From Hormiphora californensis (lineage: Eukaryota > Ctenophora > Tentaculata > Cydippida > Pleurobrachiidae): 64,000 bases of DNA. Shown one piece after another: positions 23,425-36,004 of this stretch. The first letter of the stretch is position 1. Each line of letters starts with the position of its first letter. The notes under the pieces were generated by a model. It saw nothing but the letters and a program-made list of their open reading frames with translations. It did no database searches and was not told where the DNA came from. The stretch covers positions 4,237,078 through 4,301,077 of the forward strand of contig CM035351.1 in NCBI GenBank assembly GCA_020137815.1. Reading direction: 5' to 3'. Made by a program: the position numbers and the translations under genes.

Positions 23425-26400
23425 TGTTGTTGTAGTTACTACTAGGACCTGTCTGGCGGTGTCGACCCGATCTGAGAGCACCGTTGTGAGAATCAAAACG
23501 GTGTCTGAAGCTACCAGACAGGTTCTAGTAGTAACTACAATTATAGTACAATCACGCTACTACAACTGTTAGTCAACAGTAGTGGTAACTACTGTTATCA
23601 TGGTTATTATACTTTTTGTAGTAGTAGTGAGATTGTAACGAGATTGTAGCGAGATTGTAACGAGATTGCAATATATTGTTCATCAATTCATCATGTGACA
23701 ATATATTGTCATATGAACAATATCATATTGCACATGCCTGTGTTGAGTTAATGAGTTGCTGTGAACAATTCAACACATGTGCAGTACCTACTGACGTTAA
23801 TCATTCTCTGCCCCTTCAACTGTGATACAGCTGTGTGTTAATTTAGTATCATGGAAGGCGTCGTCCTGAGATCCTCAGCGGAATGCACCTCAGAGATTCA
23901 ACAGGTATACAGATTGTCAAAACCATATTTTGTAAAGCTGCTCTATCCCCTTTTTGTTTTAAAATTTTCCCTAGGGATCGCGGAGACATATTAACAGTTC
24001 AAATTATTATAGAGTCCCGTCATGCTGGTACCAACATGATCGATTATTGCAGGATCGCAGTGACAGAAGGAGTGTGTTTAGTATGGTGGATTTGGATGAC
24101 GAGGGACAGTTAGACGCACATCCCAACCTACAGGATAACATTGTTCCCGGTGTTAGGTTAGTGATCACCTTGAATTTGTAGAAACATCTTAATAAGACTC
24201 TCTCACAGAGTTTCTCATAAAATTGTAGTGTGTGTGTGTGTGTGTGTTTAGTACCTCCCAACATTCCGACCCACTTAGCTGTCATGTAAGACGAGACAGC
24301 CTGCCCCTAGGAATTCACCTCTCGCCACATGTCCCCACACAAAAAGGTCACGTGTCGGTGTTCTCCAGGTCGAGCCTGGGTTCGTCCAGCAGGCCGCGCA
24401 GAGGGGATAGGGGATCTTACTCCCCCCCCCTCCTTGCTGCCCGCTGAATTCCCCCTGCCCTGTTTGGCACCGCGAGAAAGGTATTGCATACGAAGGAAGT
24501 AGACGCCCGACTATTACAAGGACAGTGGCGGAATTTACCTGTCCGAGTGACTGGTCTCTGGTTACTACTGTTGCAAGCAACTGTAGAAGTAGGTGGGTTG
24601 CCGGATACGATGTAACGATGGTTCACTGTAGCGGACTACGGTGTCGCTGACAACGTATCTTACACATCTCAGGCTTTGGGTCGGTACCCTTAGTATGACA
24701 GATCTGCCTACGGCCTGGGAGTCCGGCGACTATTTTCCAATAGCGGTAGCTTTAAATCGATTCACACTGGCAAGCATTTGCTAAGTATCAGCTTCCAGAG
24801 GCGGCACTTTGCGTTTTCTAATGTCTCCAGAGATGTCTGGCCGTAGGTGGTCCTGTTGACCTCGACCTGCCCGGTGGTCACGGGCTCTTATCGATCATAT
24901 TAACACCATAAGTATTTCCCCCTCGTATTCGTGAATACTCTTCAGATCATAGATTTTGGCGGGGGGATTGCAATTGTTTAGGCTACATTTTGCCATGCGA
25001 GGTTAGGTTGCCAATTGTGACTAGGTCACTGGCGGGGGTGCCAATTGTGACTAGGTCACTGGCGGGGGTGCCAAACATGACCGGGTCACTGGCGATGACC
25101 GGGTCAATGGCGGTGGTATACAATGTTTTGCATACCATGTGAGCTGGTGTGAGGAGGAGTAGTAGGAGTAGTAGTTGCTGGTCTTCAGAAACAGTGTCAT
25201 GTAGGTTGCTAGGGGGATTATAGTTTGTCTAATGTGTCATGTGTGACAGGGGTGCCAACTGTGACTGGGTCACTGGCGAGGGTGCTAATTTCGACTGGGT
25301 CACTGGCGGGGTTCCAATTGCGACTGGGTCACTGGCGGTGTTCCATTTGATGCACATTTCTTTAATTACTATTGTGGGAAATGGAAGTGAGTTTAGACGT
25401 ACTTTGCGTAGAGTGAATTCTGAGTTGGCCGTGTGGCCAAAGTCTTTATTATTATTATTATAGGTCACCGGCCGGAGTGCCAATTGTGTCTGGGTCACTC
25501 GCGGTGGTACACAGTGGTTTGCGTACCATGTGGACTGGTGCGAGGAGGAGTAGTAGAAGTGGTACTCAACTGTTGCGGGGCTTACGAAAACAGAGTCATG
25601 TAGGTTGCTATAGGGGGAGATATGTGCCGAGTGGTTGTCTAGCCTGTCATTATTTGTGTATTTGTTAATGCGATTAGGAGGCCGCTAGGCCTTAATTTTA
25701 AACTACAAATCTCGGTGGTTGATATCGCGTAGTGGCTTGTGGTGTTATTTGATTAGTTCATCTTCCTATTTACGGGACTACGATAAGGATGGTCATTGCT
25801 TTATCCATTATCGGATACTCGGGTGATGTATTTAGCTCTATAGAAGTATCTTCGCGCCCTCCTGTGAGTAGGCTTTACGGATCACATATCCTTATCTCTC
25901 AATCTGAAGCAGATTGGAGTACATATATTATTCGCTGTGTTTGCAAGGACATCTAGGACTGAGAGAGGAATTTGAATTTAGGCATATTTTCGGAATCAAA
26001 AAACTAACACTTCTTTGGTTTAGTTTGGGTAGCCTGTAGTAGGTTTTCCAGCAGTATAGTAGTCCGTACAGTGGAATATTTGATTTTTAATTTGCGAGAT
26101 ATTGCAAAGGTAGTATGTGGCAAAAATTTGGGCAGAGGTTCCCCAGGGGAATAACCCCTATTTTTTGCGAGAGAAGGTAACCTCCGTCCTACCAATGGTA
26201 TGTTGGACTGAAGGGCTGTCTTAAAGGCTACAGCTGCCGGGTCAACAGGCATGCCTACAAGGCAGAGGCCCTCGGTTGCCAATATTGAGCGAGGCTAGTT
26301 CTCTGGCGTTTAATTTACTCCCTTAATGGGAGATAGCAGCTCACGTCCGCAGTCATTAGCCGCACAACACGCACACAGCCCGATCCCCCACCCGATGGAC

Positions 26401-28690
26401 AGGGAAGACCCCGACCCCGCCCAAGACGACCGCACCCCAGTCCCCGCCAAGACAGAGAGCCCATCTCGGCCGGAACCAGGAGCACGACCACCCATAACAA
26501 GGCCAAAGACCACCCAACCCCGAGCAAAAAACCGGACCACACACGCGGAGTACGTTTCCAGGATGGACCGACGCGGAGGTTGACTGATCGGGCTTGCAGT
26601 GATATGGCGCCAAGAAGAGCGAAGCTCAGTTCAGCACCACATCACTACCATTCCATCCCATAAAAAAAAAAAAAAAAAATCCCTGATACTCCTATAGTTG
26701 GTCTGATCTTCGATACCCCGATAATCACTAATTCCCGTGTCTCATTCTCATATTTAATCTTCAAGCCACCACTGCTTGACCGTCTAGAGAAATGGGAAAA
26801 TGGTTATGCAGAAAACGAGGTCACGGAGCACCAAGTCTGACAATTATCCTTTTTAGGATCCCCCTTTGCTTTCAATATTTCATGATTGCTATGTTCCGTG
26901 GAACGTGCAATAACTTGATGTGTCTTCTTTCAGTCAGGCGAAGAGAGGGAGTATCATTGCTAAGAAACTTGTTGAATATGCGAGCAATATTAAAGGCACC
27001 ATTCGTTACACCAGTGTACCAAGGTTCCACTTACCACGACCTTCTGAGTGCGGGAATATCAAAAAAGATCTACAAGGTAACAAAAAAGATGTGGGATCAA
27101 TAAATTTGGTGAAGTCCAGAGTCGTTGAACTTGACATGAGAAAAATTATAACGTGTTAATTGTTTCAGATTTACATCAAATAAAATCGTATACATCATGG
27201 GGACTGATTATGTTTTGTACTGTCACTATGGCAATAGGTAAGTTATCATTTTAGTTTAGCAGTACTATACAATTGTACTGTAGTTTTATCTAGTTGCCGA
27301 ATATATCGATAGGTACTACATCACTCTCCGCAGTGATGCAGAATTATGTCGTGTATATGTATTACAACTTGTACAGCTGCACTTCGTGTCAGTATTTACC
27401 AGCTACCAACATATTCATATTTATATTTATAATTTATCGACATTTTGTCAGATGTCACTGTTAATTAGATAAGTTCCAACACTGGAACACTTAATATATC
27501 CCAATTTCTGGGCCAACTGGAACCCTAATCTAACTATCTCTCTCATTCAGGTCTGATAGCGATGACATTGTACGATAAGATAGGATTTGTAATGTACGTG
27601 ATATGGGGAGTGTGCGTATTCCTTGACATATCCGTTATCGTCGCATCACAATTTTACTGCCAGCTTCTCCTCCGAAGTAAGTCGTATGTAACTACAACAT
27701 TCTTGCGACTACTAGGGTCAGCACACACCAAAATTAAAATTTTGATTTTGACGCCGCACACACCAGCAGCCGTTAAAATTTCTCTCACCCATTCTAAAAG
27801 TAACATTTTATTAATTTTAACTTTGGTGTGTGCTGACCCCTACTGTTATATTTGTTGTTGTAGTTACTACTAGGACCTGTCTGGCGGTGTCGACCCGATC
27901 TGAGAGCACCGTTGTGAGAATCAAAACGGTGTCTGAAGCTACCAGACAGGTTCTAGTAGTAACTACAATTATAGTACAATCACGCTACTACAACTGTTAG
28001 TCAACAGTAGTGGTAACTACTGTTATCATGGTTATTATACTTTTTGTAGTAGTAGTGAGATTGTAACGAGATTGTAGCGAGATTGTAACGAGATTGCAAT
28101 ATATTGTTCATCAATTCATCATGTGACAATATATTGTCATATGAACAATATCATATTGCACATGCCTGTGTTGAGTTAATGAGTTGCTGTGAACAATTCA
28201 ACACATGTGCAGTACCTACTGACGTTAATCATTCTCTGCCCGACTCTCAAGCTTTGACGGGTCGATAATAATATTACGACTACTACTGTTATATTACGAC
28301 TACTACTGTTATATTACGACTACTACTGTTATACTTGTTGTTGTAATTACTACTAGGACCTGTCTGGCGGTGTCGACCCGATCTGAGCGCACTGCTGTTG
28401 TGAGAATCAAAACGGTGTCTGGAGCCGCTAGACAGGTTCTAGTAGTAACTACAATAGTACAATCACGCTACTACAACTGTTAGTCAACAGTAGTGGTAAC
28501 TAAGCTGTTATCATGGTTATTATACTTTTTGTAGTAGTAGCGAGATTGTAGCGACCCTCTCTAGTGCAATATATTGTTCATTCATCATGTGACAATATAT
28601 TGTCATATGAACAATTAATATATGATATTGCACATGCCTGTGTTGAGTTGCTGTGAACAACTCAACACATGTGCAGTACATGTGCCTACT
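23425..28690. repeat. Triplicated palindrome-rich block downstream of exon 5
   Basis: A block of about 375 bp occurs at about 23425-23800, 27850-28230 and 28330-28690. It carries GTAGTTACTACTAG facing CTAGTAGTAACTAC around an internal CTGTCTGGCGG/CCAGACAG core, then GAGATTGTAACG repeats, then CAATATATTGTTCAT and its inverse. The first two copies belong to the gene duplication. The third is an extra, more diverged tandem copy before the last exon. The core is a longer-armed relative of the CTGTCTGG mini-MITE family. Confidence 0.8.
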
Positions 28691-28836
28691 GACTCTGCCC
28701 GACTCTCAAGCTTTGATGGCCGACGGGTCGATAATAATAATTAATATCCTATTATTATCTCCCAGGAATTTGCAAGAAATACCCAGAGTGTGATGTAAAG
28801 GAAGAGTGGAAGATCCTTGAAACCGCCCACCATTAA
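23851..28836 (+). CDS. Two-TM protein of unknown function, tandem copy B (complete)
   Basis: Six exons: 23851-23904, 24053-24156, 26934-27076, 27169-27237, 27551-27676 and 28766-28836. Junction phases all agree and give 188 residues. The last exon adds a Cys-containing cytosolic-type tail, RICKKYPECDVKEEWKILE, ending at TAA. The exon 2-3 intron is about 2.8 kb because of a 2.5-kb insertion that copy A lacks. Sequence and topology are as in copy A: an acidic then basic soluble region followed by two adjacent hydrophobic segments. I cannot assign a function. Confidence 0.85.
24199..26690 (+). mobile_element. Insertion in copy B intron 2 with poly(A) end
   Basis: This stretch is absent from copy A, where the flanks are joined by about 110 bp of other sequence. 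It begins after AATAAGACT and ends in a run of 18 A at about 26661-26678, just before TCCCTGATACTCCT. The poly(A) end and plus orientation suggest a retroposed element. Inside is a degenerate tandem repeat at about 25010-25510 with unit GTGCCAATTGTGACTGGGTC. No reverse transcriptase motif is visible, so it is a truncated or non-autonomous element, or a composite. Confidence 0.55.
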
Positions 28837-29257
28837 AACTATATTTTGAATTTATTAGGATGGACCAAGGAGAGAGAGAAGTTATTTTGTACAGTCGTTA
28901 ATTTATAACTGTTCGTGTAGATATACACTTGCAGTGAACGGGAAACGCTCATAATTATACTTTGTTAAAATTGCGATTTGCCCAGACAGTACTTTTACGA
29001 AAATAGCCCACCCTGACCAACTTTGTGTAACGCGCGGAGACAGAGAATTGAAACGAACGCGCAAAAATGTGGTTCAGGCGCGCGCACCGTGGGAACAAAT
29101 CGTGGAGGACTGAGGTGATCGTGATTCTCGAAGATGGGGTCGGCGGCGCCAGGCAGACTTTTACAAGAAAATAGGGCTTCTTTAAATGGCGTAATAAGTT
29201 AAAGAACAACACAATAAAACCCAAACAAAAACCCTTATCCATCTCTCGCTCCATATC
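28837..29257. other. Intergenic region between convergent genes
   Basis: The 3' end of copy B faces the 3' end of HGH1. A degenerate end of the CTGTCTGG mini-MITE family (GGGGTCGGCGGCGCCAGGCA) lies at about 29135-29156. A minus-strand open frame spanning this area has no protein character. Confidence 0.45.
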
Positions 29258-31023
29258 TCAACTACCCACGACCTCTTTATTATTATCGACAACCTCATTG
29301 TCCACAACCTCTAACTCTGTATGAGTCTCATATCCCTCTGGAAGTTCATCCTCCCTCCTCAGATCGACCTCCCCATCATCTTGAATAATCAGATAAATCA
29401 CGTTCTGAGCCCTCTCCCTGGCATCACTATCTTCCTCCCATTGATCGTAACACTTCAACAACTGGTAGTATCCCTCATCCCTGTACACTTGGCGTACCTT
29501 GTAGCTTCCACCCATCTAGAGGGGGAGAGGGAGGCGGTTAGAAATGGTGAGGGCTGTTTAGAGAAATAGGGCTGATTGATATCTAATACACTGAAGAACT
29601 GAGGTGAGGCAGCTGGGTTTTACCGAATATAACTAAAGACGCTAAACTTTTAGAATTGATCATAAGTTTAACCTGGAATAGTGTGTCTGATAGGAGTTTC
29701 CGTGTCTGAAGGTCCCCCTCTCTAATTTTATCATCTCCAAGATACTGCAGATCTACTGGCAGCTTATCCATTTCCTCCTCTTCTATCTCTTCGGGTCCTA
29801 CAAGCGGGTAAATAATCTGAAAACAGGGGAGGGGGGTTACATGCGGATAACTTGGCACCTGGCGACTCTCTCTGTTCGTGGACGAAAATCCTGAACCCTA
29901 GACTCAGCCAAGCTATCACTGAAGTATTGAAATAGCTGTCTCCTACCATAGGGAGATGATCCAGTAGTTGGTTGTGGTTCTTTGCATCTAGGGAGAGGTT
30001 CCTCAGTAGGCGAGCTGTATTCCGTCTCACAATTAGGTTTCCACGCATTGTCAGCAGGGGTAGAATCGTCTCAAGTTGGCCAACCAGTAACACCCTCCCC
30101 TCTTCAGATAGCTGTGGATAAGGGTAGTTCTATTAGATCAGAAACACACATAATTTGAGGATTTCTACATGATCAAGAACATGATTGAACAGTATGTTAG
30201 AATGGTACATGGTATAAAACTTTGATTCTCCAGCTACGACTCACAGCAAGGTTCCCCAGTACAGCAGTGAGGTAACCCTGTTCTTGTTTAGTCGCTATCA
30301 ACTTCAGGACTAGCTCCACATCTCCTGGTGTTAACAGTCTACTAATATTGGCAGAGTTACTTCTTGATGTGTTGGTCAGGATCATTCCTACGCTGTTGTA
30401 GAGATGGACGTGACTTCCCCTTAACGCCCCTATCAACTGGAGAAGAGAATCGGGTTTAAAAGTAGGATTCAGGAATTTAGTTTGTGATAATTTGAGTCGC
30501 CTGACACTGTGTCCGCGCTATGATCAATTCAAGTGAGAATAAAGATCTGAAGAATAAACACCGTTAGTGTAACTTGTATTTACCAAGGCTGTGTTGACAG
30601 ATATTTTGTCTGAATGAGATGTAAGGTTAACCATTATCTGTGCAGCAGTTACTGATAATTTGGTGTTAGTAAACTCCTTGAAGCATGACCAGACAGCGTC
30701 TATTGTCGGCTTACTTCCCAACACAGCTTCCAATGTTGGGGATGCATCTCCTGTGACACCTATTATAGAGCACGAAGATGATAGTGGTTAGTGACATTTA
30801 TAGAACACGCAGAGGTTAGGAGTTACACCTAGATAGAACACGGAGAAGTTAGTGACACCTAGAACGAAGGAATGGGGAGGGGAACCTGTCTAAAAGGAAC
30901 GGTTGCTCACTAAGAATTGTAATTTGTACCTAAAAGTAGCTCCGCCGCACCGAGACGGACCTTGTCGGGTTGAGAGGCACACAGCAAATCAGGAATCTCT
31001 TCCATACTGCTAGATGTGGACAT
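29258..31023 (-). CDS. HGH1: HGH1 homologue (eEF2-folding chaperone cofactor)
   Basis: Six exons: 31023-30930, 30750-30584, 30436-30245, 30111-29947, 29816-29673 and 29515-29258. All junctions are in frame, giving 339 residues. HEAT/armadillo-type helices run through most of the chain (SVTAAQIMVNLTSHSD, VLGNLALSEEGR, NTARLLRNLSLDAKNH). The diagnostic C-terminal block is IIYPLVGPEEIEEEEMDKL, then PVDLQYLGDDKIREGD, matching the HGH1/FAM203 family's LPVDLQYL segment. HGH1 helps the TRiC chaperonin fold elongation factor 2. The protein is slightly shorter than the human one (about 390) and ends in an acidic tail. It is head-to-tail with CARNMT1, 390 bp away. Confidence 0.92.
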
Positions 31024-31412
31024 TATTAGTCGTCGTACAGGCAGTGAAGAACGTGACAGATTGGTAAAAAACAGCGATGCAAAGAATTTATATATTCAAG
31101 ATAAAAGTTAGTCTGATTAAAATATGGAGAGCGTCTAAACAGCTGCAGTGCCCCAATCGGGTCTGACAGTTCACATGTTTCACTCTCCACGGAATACGAT
31201 CAGGTTTGTGGCGTTAAAATACCCACACTGATCCAACGGGAACACCAGCGGGAATCTCAGGCCTCAGGGCCCGCGATGTGATGTCTCTGATCGGTCCTCG
31301 GAGCCAGGCAACACTATGTCCTGCAGCAGGCTGTTTTCACATGGAGGACGCGCGCACACTTTTGGCGCGAACTTTTTAGAATGCTGACACACCAGAGGAG
31401 AGTTGTGGCGCG

Positions 31413-33699
31413 TCACGGCTTCTTTGCAACTAGCAGTTTGCTGCGATATGAGACATTCAGCATCGAGTTGACATTGTTGATGTAGGGAACATCAGGCATA
31501 TCCTTCTCTTCCTCTATCTCAAAACCAATCTTCTTAACAACACTAATCAGATCCTCCCAAGTTATCTCAATACTGTAGGGAGAGGAGTGCGTGTTATCCA
31601 ACTGTAGCTATAATAACTGACAGTTATAGGTGGAGGTGGAGATGTTAAAATACTATCTGGAAAGAAGTCAGAGGGCAGAGCGAAGTTTTCAATCACTATA
31701 TTTTGCAAGCAACATTACCTCCATTCCCCAGGTATCCCTGAGTAAGTGATACAACAAGGGTCCAATAGATACCAAATGTCCTCCCTTTTTCAACATCCGA
31801 TAAATCAAGCTCCAGATACTTCCACAACATTCCGGGCTGTATCCAGGAAAAAACAGGCAGCCACTACATCGTATCCTCCCCTCCACATCTCTATATACCT
31901 CTGTAAAATCCCCGGCACACATCCCGTATTTGGCATGAGATGGAATGTCCGCAGTGTCCACATCAGGAATGAGGATCTCCACAATTCTGTCAGCGTGCCG
32001 GACGTTGTTGGTTGGGGTTGTGGCCCAGGGATAGATGGGGAGTTTTTCAGAGGGGAGATGTCTTGTTTAGCACAAAGTTGGAAGCAATTAGCATGTGGTA
32101 ACTAAACTTCGTTCCCCTCAGCATTGAACCCTGGGAGGGGAAGAAGACGTGAGATCTTAATACCACCACTTCCTGAGACCTGAAGTAAAATTATCGGCGA
32201 AGATTTACAATTTACCTCGGTGGGCGAACTCCCATGATAAACGTCCCAGTCCAACTCCAGGAACCAGAACTTCCACCCCTTTAGACTGAGGGTACCGGGC
32301 TGTCACTGCATCCAGGATGGGTGTGTAACACTTGCTCCTCTCTGGGGCACCCTCCGCAGCCCAGTCTCTAACAAACTGTCGGATCGTGGTGTAGATCTTA
32401 TCGAGATCAAATTGGGTTAGACCATTCCCACAACTTGTCTTGCTGTCATCCATTTCATCGTCTTCTGTCTATAAAAAGGGGATAGTAGTTGTCTTACATT
32501 TGTACTCGACCCTCCATCGATTACACTCAAACGGAACGGTATTACCACTACCCCTCTCCCACTAACCCCGTTTGTCTCCTCCCCTCTCCTCCATTTCCCA
32601 CTAACCCCGTTTGTCTGTTCCCCTCTCACACTAACCCCATTTGTCATCCCTCTCCCACTAACCCCATTTGTCTCCTCCCCTCCCCCACTATGCACTAACC
32701 CCGTTTGTCTCCTCCCCTCTATTCACTAACCCCGTTTGTCTCCTCCCCTCTCCCACTATCCACTAACCCCGTTTGTCTCCTCCCATCTCCCACTAACCCC
32801 ATTTGTCTCCTCCCCTCTCCAACTAACCCCGTTTGTCTCCTCCCCTCTCCCACTATCCACTAACCCCGTTTGTCTCCTCCCCTCTCCAACTATTCACTAA
32901 CCCCGTTTGTCTCCTCCATTTCCCACTAACCCCGTTTGTCTCCTCTATTTCCCACTAACCCCGTTTGTCTCCTCCCCTCTCCAACTAACCCCGTTTGTCT
33001 CCTCCCCTCTCCAACTATTCACTAACCCCGTTTGTCTCCTCCCCTCTCCCACTATTCACTAACCCCATTTGTCTCCTCCACCTCTCCCACTAACCCCGTT
33101 TGTCTGTTCCCCTCTCACACTAACCCCGTTTGTCTCTTCCACCTCTCCCACTAACCCCATTTGTCTCCTCCACCTCCTCCTCCTCCTGATCTTGTTGGAA
33201 CATGTGTTCAACCCCTGCTAGCATGTGTAGAATTACAGTGTAGTTTTTATCAATACACCGCCTCACGTCCTCCATTTGGGTCAGATAGTCGGGCAGTAGC
33301 CCCTGATGGGCCGGGGAGAGGGCTCTGTAATCTTTACATGACTTGCGAACTGACAACAATGCATGCTTCCTGCAGTAGGGAGAGAAGGCATTAAAACGAG
33401 AATAGGCTGCTAATAGAGAGGGCTTAGGGGGAGAGGAAGTGAGAGCGAGAGGGGGTAATTATATGGGAGGGAGCCCCGAGTCTCTACACAGGAATTAGGA
33501 AGGACTGCATCAGGAACCGACCGAAATAAGTAATCAACCAATCAGAACTCGTTATTTAGGTCACGTGACTGGTTATCAGCCAATAAAGGACCAGTATTTC
33601 CTGATTTGGTCGGTTACTGGCTGTCATGATGTACCTGTAAAACCTGAAGGAGCGTATACATTTCTCGATGTGTTTCCTCTCCGCCTCGTCATCAGACAT
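31413..33699 (-). CDS. CARNMT1: Carnosine N-methyltransferase homologue with apparent +1 frameshifts
   Basis: Exons: 33699-33635, 33369-33156, 32468-32216, 32130-31719 and 31572-31413. The N-terminal exons read MSDDEAERKHIEKCIRSF and HMLAGVEHMFQQDQ. The SAM-binding loop is VEVLVPGVGLGRLSWEFA. Downstream come SNFVLN, ILIPDVDTADIP, MCAGDFTEV, FFLDTARNVVE and GGHLVSIGPLLYH, all hallmarks of the family that methylates carnosine to anserine and some protein histidines. The 32130-31719 exon is not open in one frame: the conserved segments appear in order only if single extra bases near 32107, 32052, 31874, 31819 and 31806 are skipped. A sixth falls at the exon start 31572. Sequencing insertions, a young pseudogene, or real +1 frameshifting could explain this. 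The exon 2 donor is embedded in a minisatellite. Confidence 0.85.
32530..33170. repeat. Minisatellite of donor junctions in CARNMT1 intron 2
   Basis: About 20 variants of a unit of roughly 25-30 bp. On the gene strand each reads close to GGAGACAAACGGGGTTAGTG, followed by GGAGAGG. The proximal unit at 33156 is the actual exon-intron junction (ACAAATGGG|GTTAGT). Units vary by a few bases and by insertion of TGAATAGT. Confidence 0.85.
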
Positions 33700-34056
33700 A
33701 GTGGCACTGCTAAAACCAGTGCGGGTACTGGGTTTGGTTTGGTTTGGTAAGCTGTACCTCAAACTTTGGGTATTGGGTACTGGTTTACTCTTTAAAAAAA
33801 CAACTTGTTTTTAATAATCTAAAAAATCAATGGGTATTATAACTTCTCAGCAAAACATAGAACATTTCTCAATATACAGACACAACTAGACTGTGACATA
33901 ATTTCATAATAGGAACTGTAATTGGATAATCAATTGATTCTGGTATGTAGTCTTTAGTTTCTACTGGTACACTGAAAATAATATTGGCATAGCAGGGCCC
34001 ATCGTGGGCCAATCAAGGAGTATCTTATCATTACATATATCAATTTGTCCAACTAT

Positions 34057-35301
34057 TTACCACCATCTCATTACAACAGATACCAGTGCTACCATTGTAA
34101 CAGCACTCCACCAAACACGGTTGCCATGGGAACTAATATACCTCGTCTCCTCGTAACTACTCCCCACAGACTCAGGATTAGTAACTCTCCCCGCGAACAG
34201 AATAGTATCACCATGTTTGATCAGGAATTGGAAGGGCTGGTTTATCATGACCCTGATGGGTTCTACTGGATCTCGAACTGAGGTGGTTTCAACTAACACG
34301 GCAGTTGCAGCTGCAGCCTCAGTCCCATTCTCATCGACCGCTATAAAGGCCTGGTGAACTATCTTAGACACAAATATCTCGTTAGTATCACTCATCCCAG
34401 TTAGGTCTGCTTTGGAGGGATCGAATAGATCGGTTACACCAAAATCGGATGCCAGAACTGACACCAGATTATCCATCTTAGCTTCATAGGAGAACTTGGG
34501 TATTGAGAGTTCCAGTTCCTTATACTCCGCGTCATCCAACCAGGAACTTATGACGTCATAACTGGTGTCCTCTAAAACAGCAGCCCTCTCTACCGGTTTA
34601 ATGATAACCATGGTTACTGGACTGTCCATATAAGGTAACACAACCACCTCTACGTCACCGTTACTGTAGTACAGGAAGCTCTCCTGGACATGCATGGTAG
34701 GGGCCTGGACTGCGAGGGTGCCGTCCAGGTAGAATGTTTCTTGGTTTGTTCTGGTAAAGGAGTGCCCCCATTGGCCCATAAAGTATATCGTGTTGATAAG
34801 AATCACAACAGTAGCCGGGTCTATAACACTCAGTAGATCCTTTATTTTACCATTTGTCTCACCCTCCACCCACCCATTGATAACCTCAACAGCGTTACCA
34901 TCCGTGAAGTTCATGTTAACACTACTGGCCGCAAAGTTATCCTCCAAAGTTGTTGTGTAACTCTCCTTTATCGGGAACCCATCGGCAACGTAGATCCTGT
35001 TACTGGATGTCAGATTAAACTGCTCTCCATCTTTAGATGCGATAGTTTCCAACATCGACCTGAACCCCCCCGCTACATCTCCGGACCATCCAAATGCAGA
35101 GTCCAGCTGGGAGCGGGTGTCACCCCCTGACCCTTCTCTCACCATGGCCAGACAGGTGTTAATTGAGAAGGGTGATATTAAGGTGTTCTTGTCAGTGGGG
35201 AGAGTGGAGAGGAGGGGTAACCCGAAATAACTGGTTGATTCCTCGGCAGTTCCACTCTGCACTGCCTCAATGATGAGGAATAACAAGAGGAGAGTTTTCA
35301 T
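34057..35301 (-). CDS. Secreted serpin with hydrophobic C-terminal tail
   Basis: A single-exon gene of 414 codons. The N-terminal signal peptide is MKTLLLLFLIIEAVQSG. Serpin landmarks follow: NTLISPFSINTCLAMVREGS, FNLTSSNRIYVADGF, TVVILINTIYFMGQWGHSF, a hinge with GTEAAAATAV (small residues at P12-P9, the inhibitory signature) and FQFLIKHGDTILFAGRVTNP. Counting from the hinge puts P1-P1' at about Thr-Ser, so a trypsin-like target is not implied; a nearby SVRD offers an Arg alternative. Typical serpins end within a few residues of GRVTNP. This one continues 36 residues and ends in a hydrophobic stretch (VWWSAVTMVALVSVVMRWW), consistent with a GPI-anchor signal or a membrane tail. The lack of introns contrasts with all neighbours. 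Confidence 0.93.
   Translation of the reverse strand: MKTLLLLFLIIEAVQSGTAEESTSYFGLPLLSTLPTDKNTLISPFSINTCLAMVREGSGGDTRSQLDSAFGWSGDVAGGFRSMLETIASKDGEQFNLTSSNRIYVADGFPIKESYTTTLEDNFAASSVNMNFTDGNAVEVINGWVEGETNGKIKDLLSVIDPATVVILINTIYFMGQWGHSFTRTNQETFYLDGTLAVQAPTMHVQESFLYYSNGDVEVVVLPYMDSPVTMVIIKPVERAAVLEDTSYDVISSWLDDAEYKELELSIPKFSYEAKMDNLVSVLASDFGVTDLFDPSKADLTGMSDTNEIFVSKIVHQAFIAVDENGTEAAAATAVLVETTSVRDPVEPIRVMINQPFQFLIKHGDTILFAGRVTNPESVGSSYEETRYISSHGNRVWWSAVTMVALVSVVMRWW

Positions 35302-36004
<703 letters not shown>

Noticed and set aside
26310-26613. Pro/Arg-rich open frame and its antisense frames near 26.4 kb
   Set aside because: GC-rich part of the poly(A)-tailed insertion; frames open on both strands, no retroelement motif such as a reverse transcriptase.
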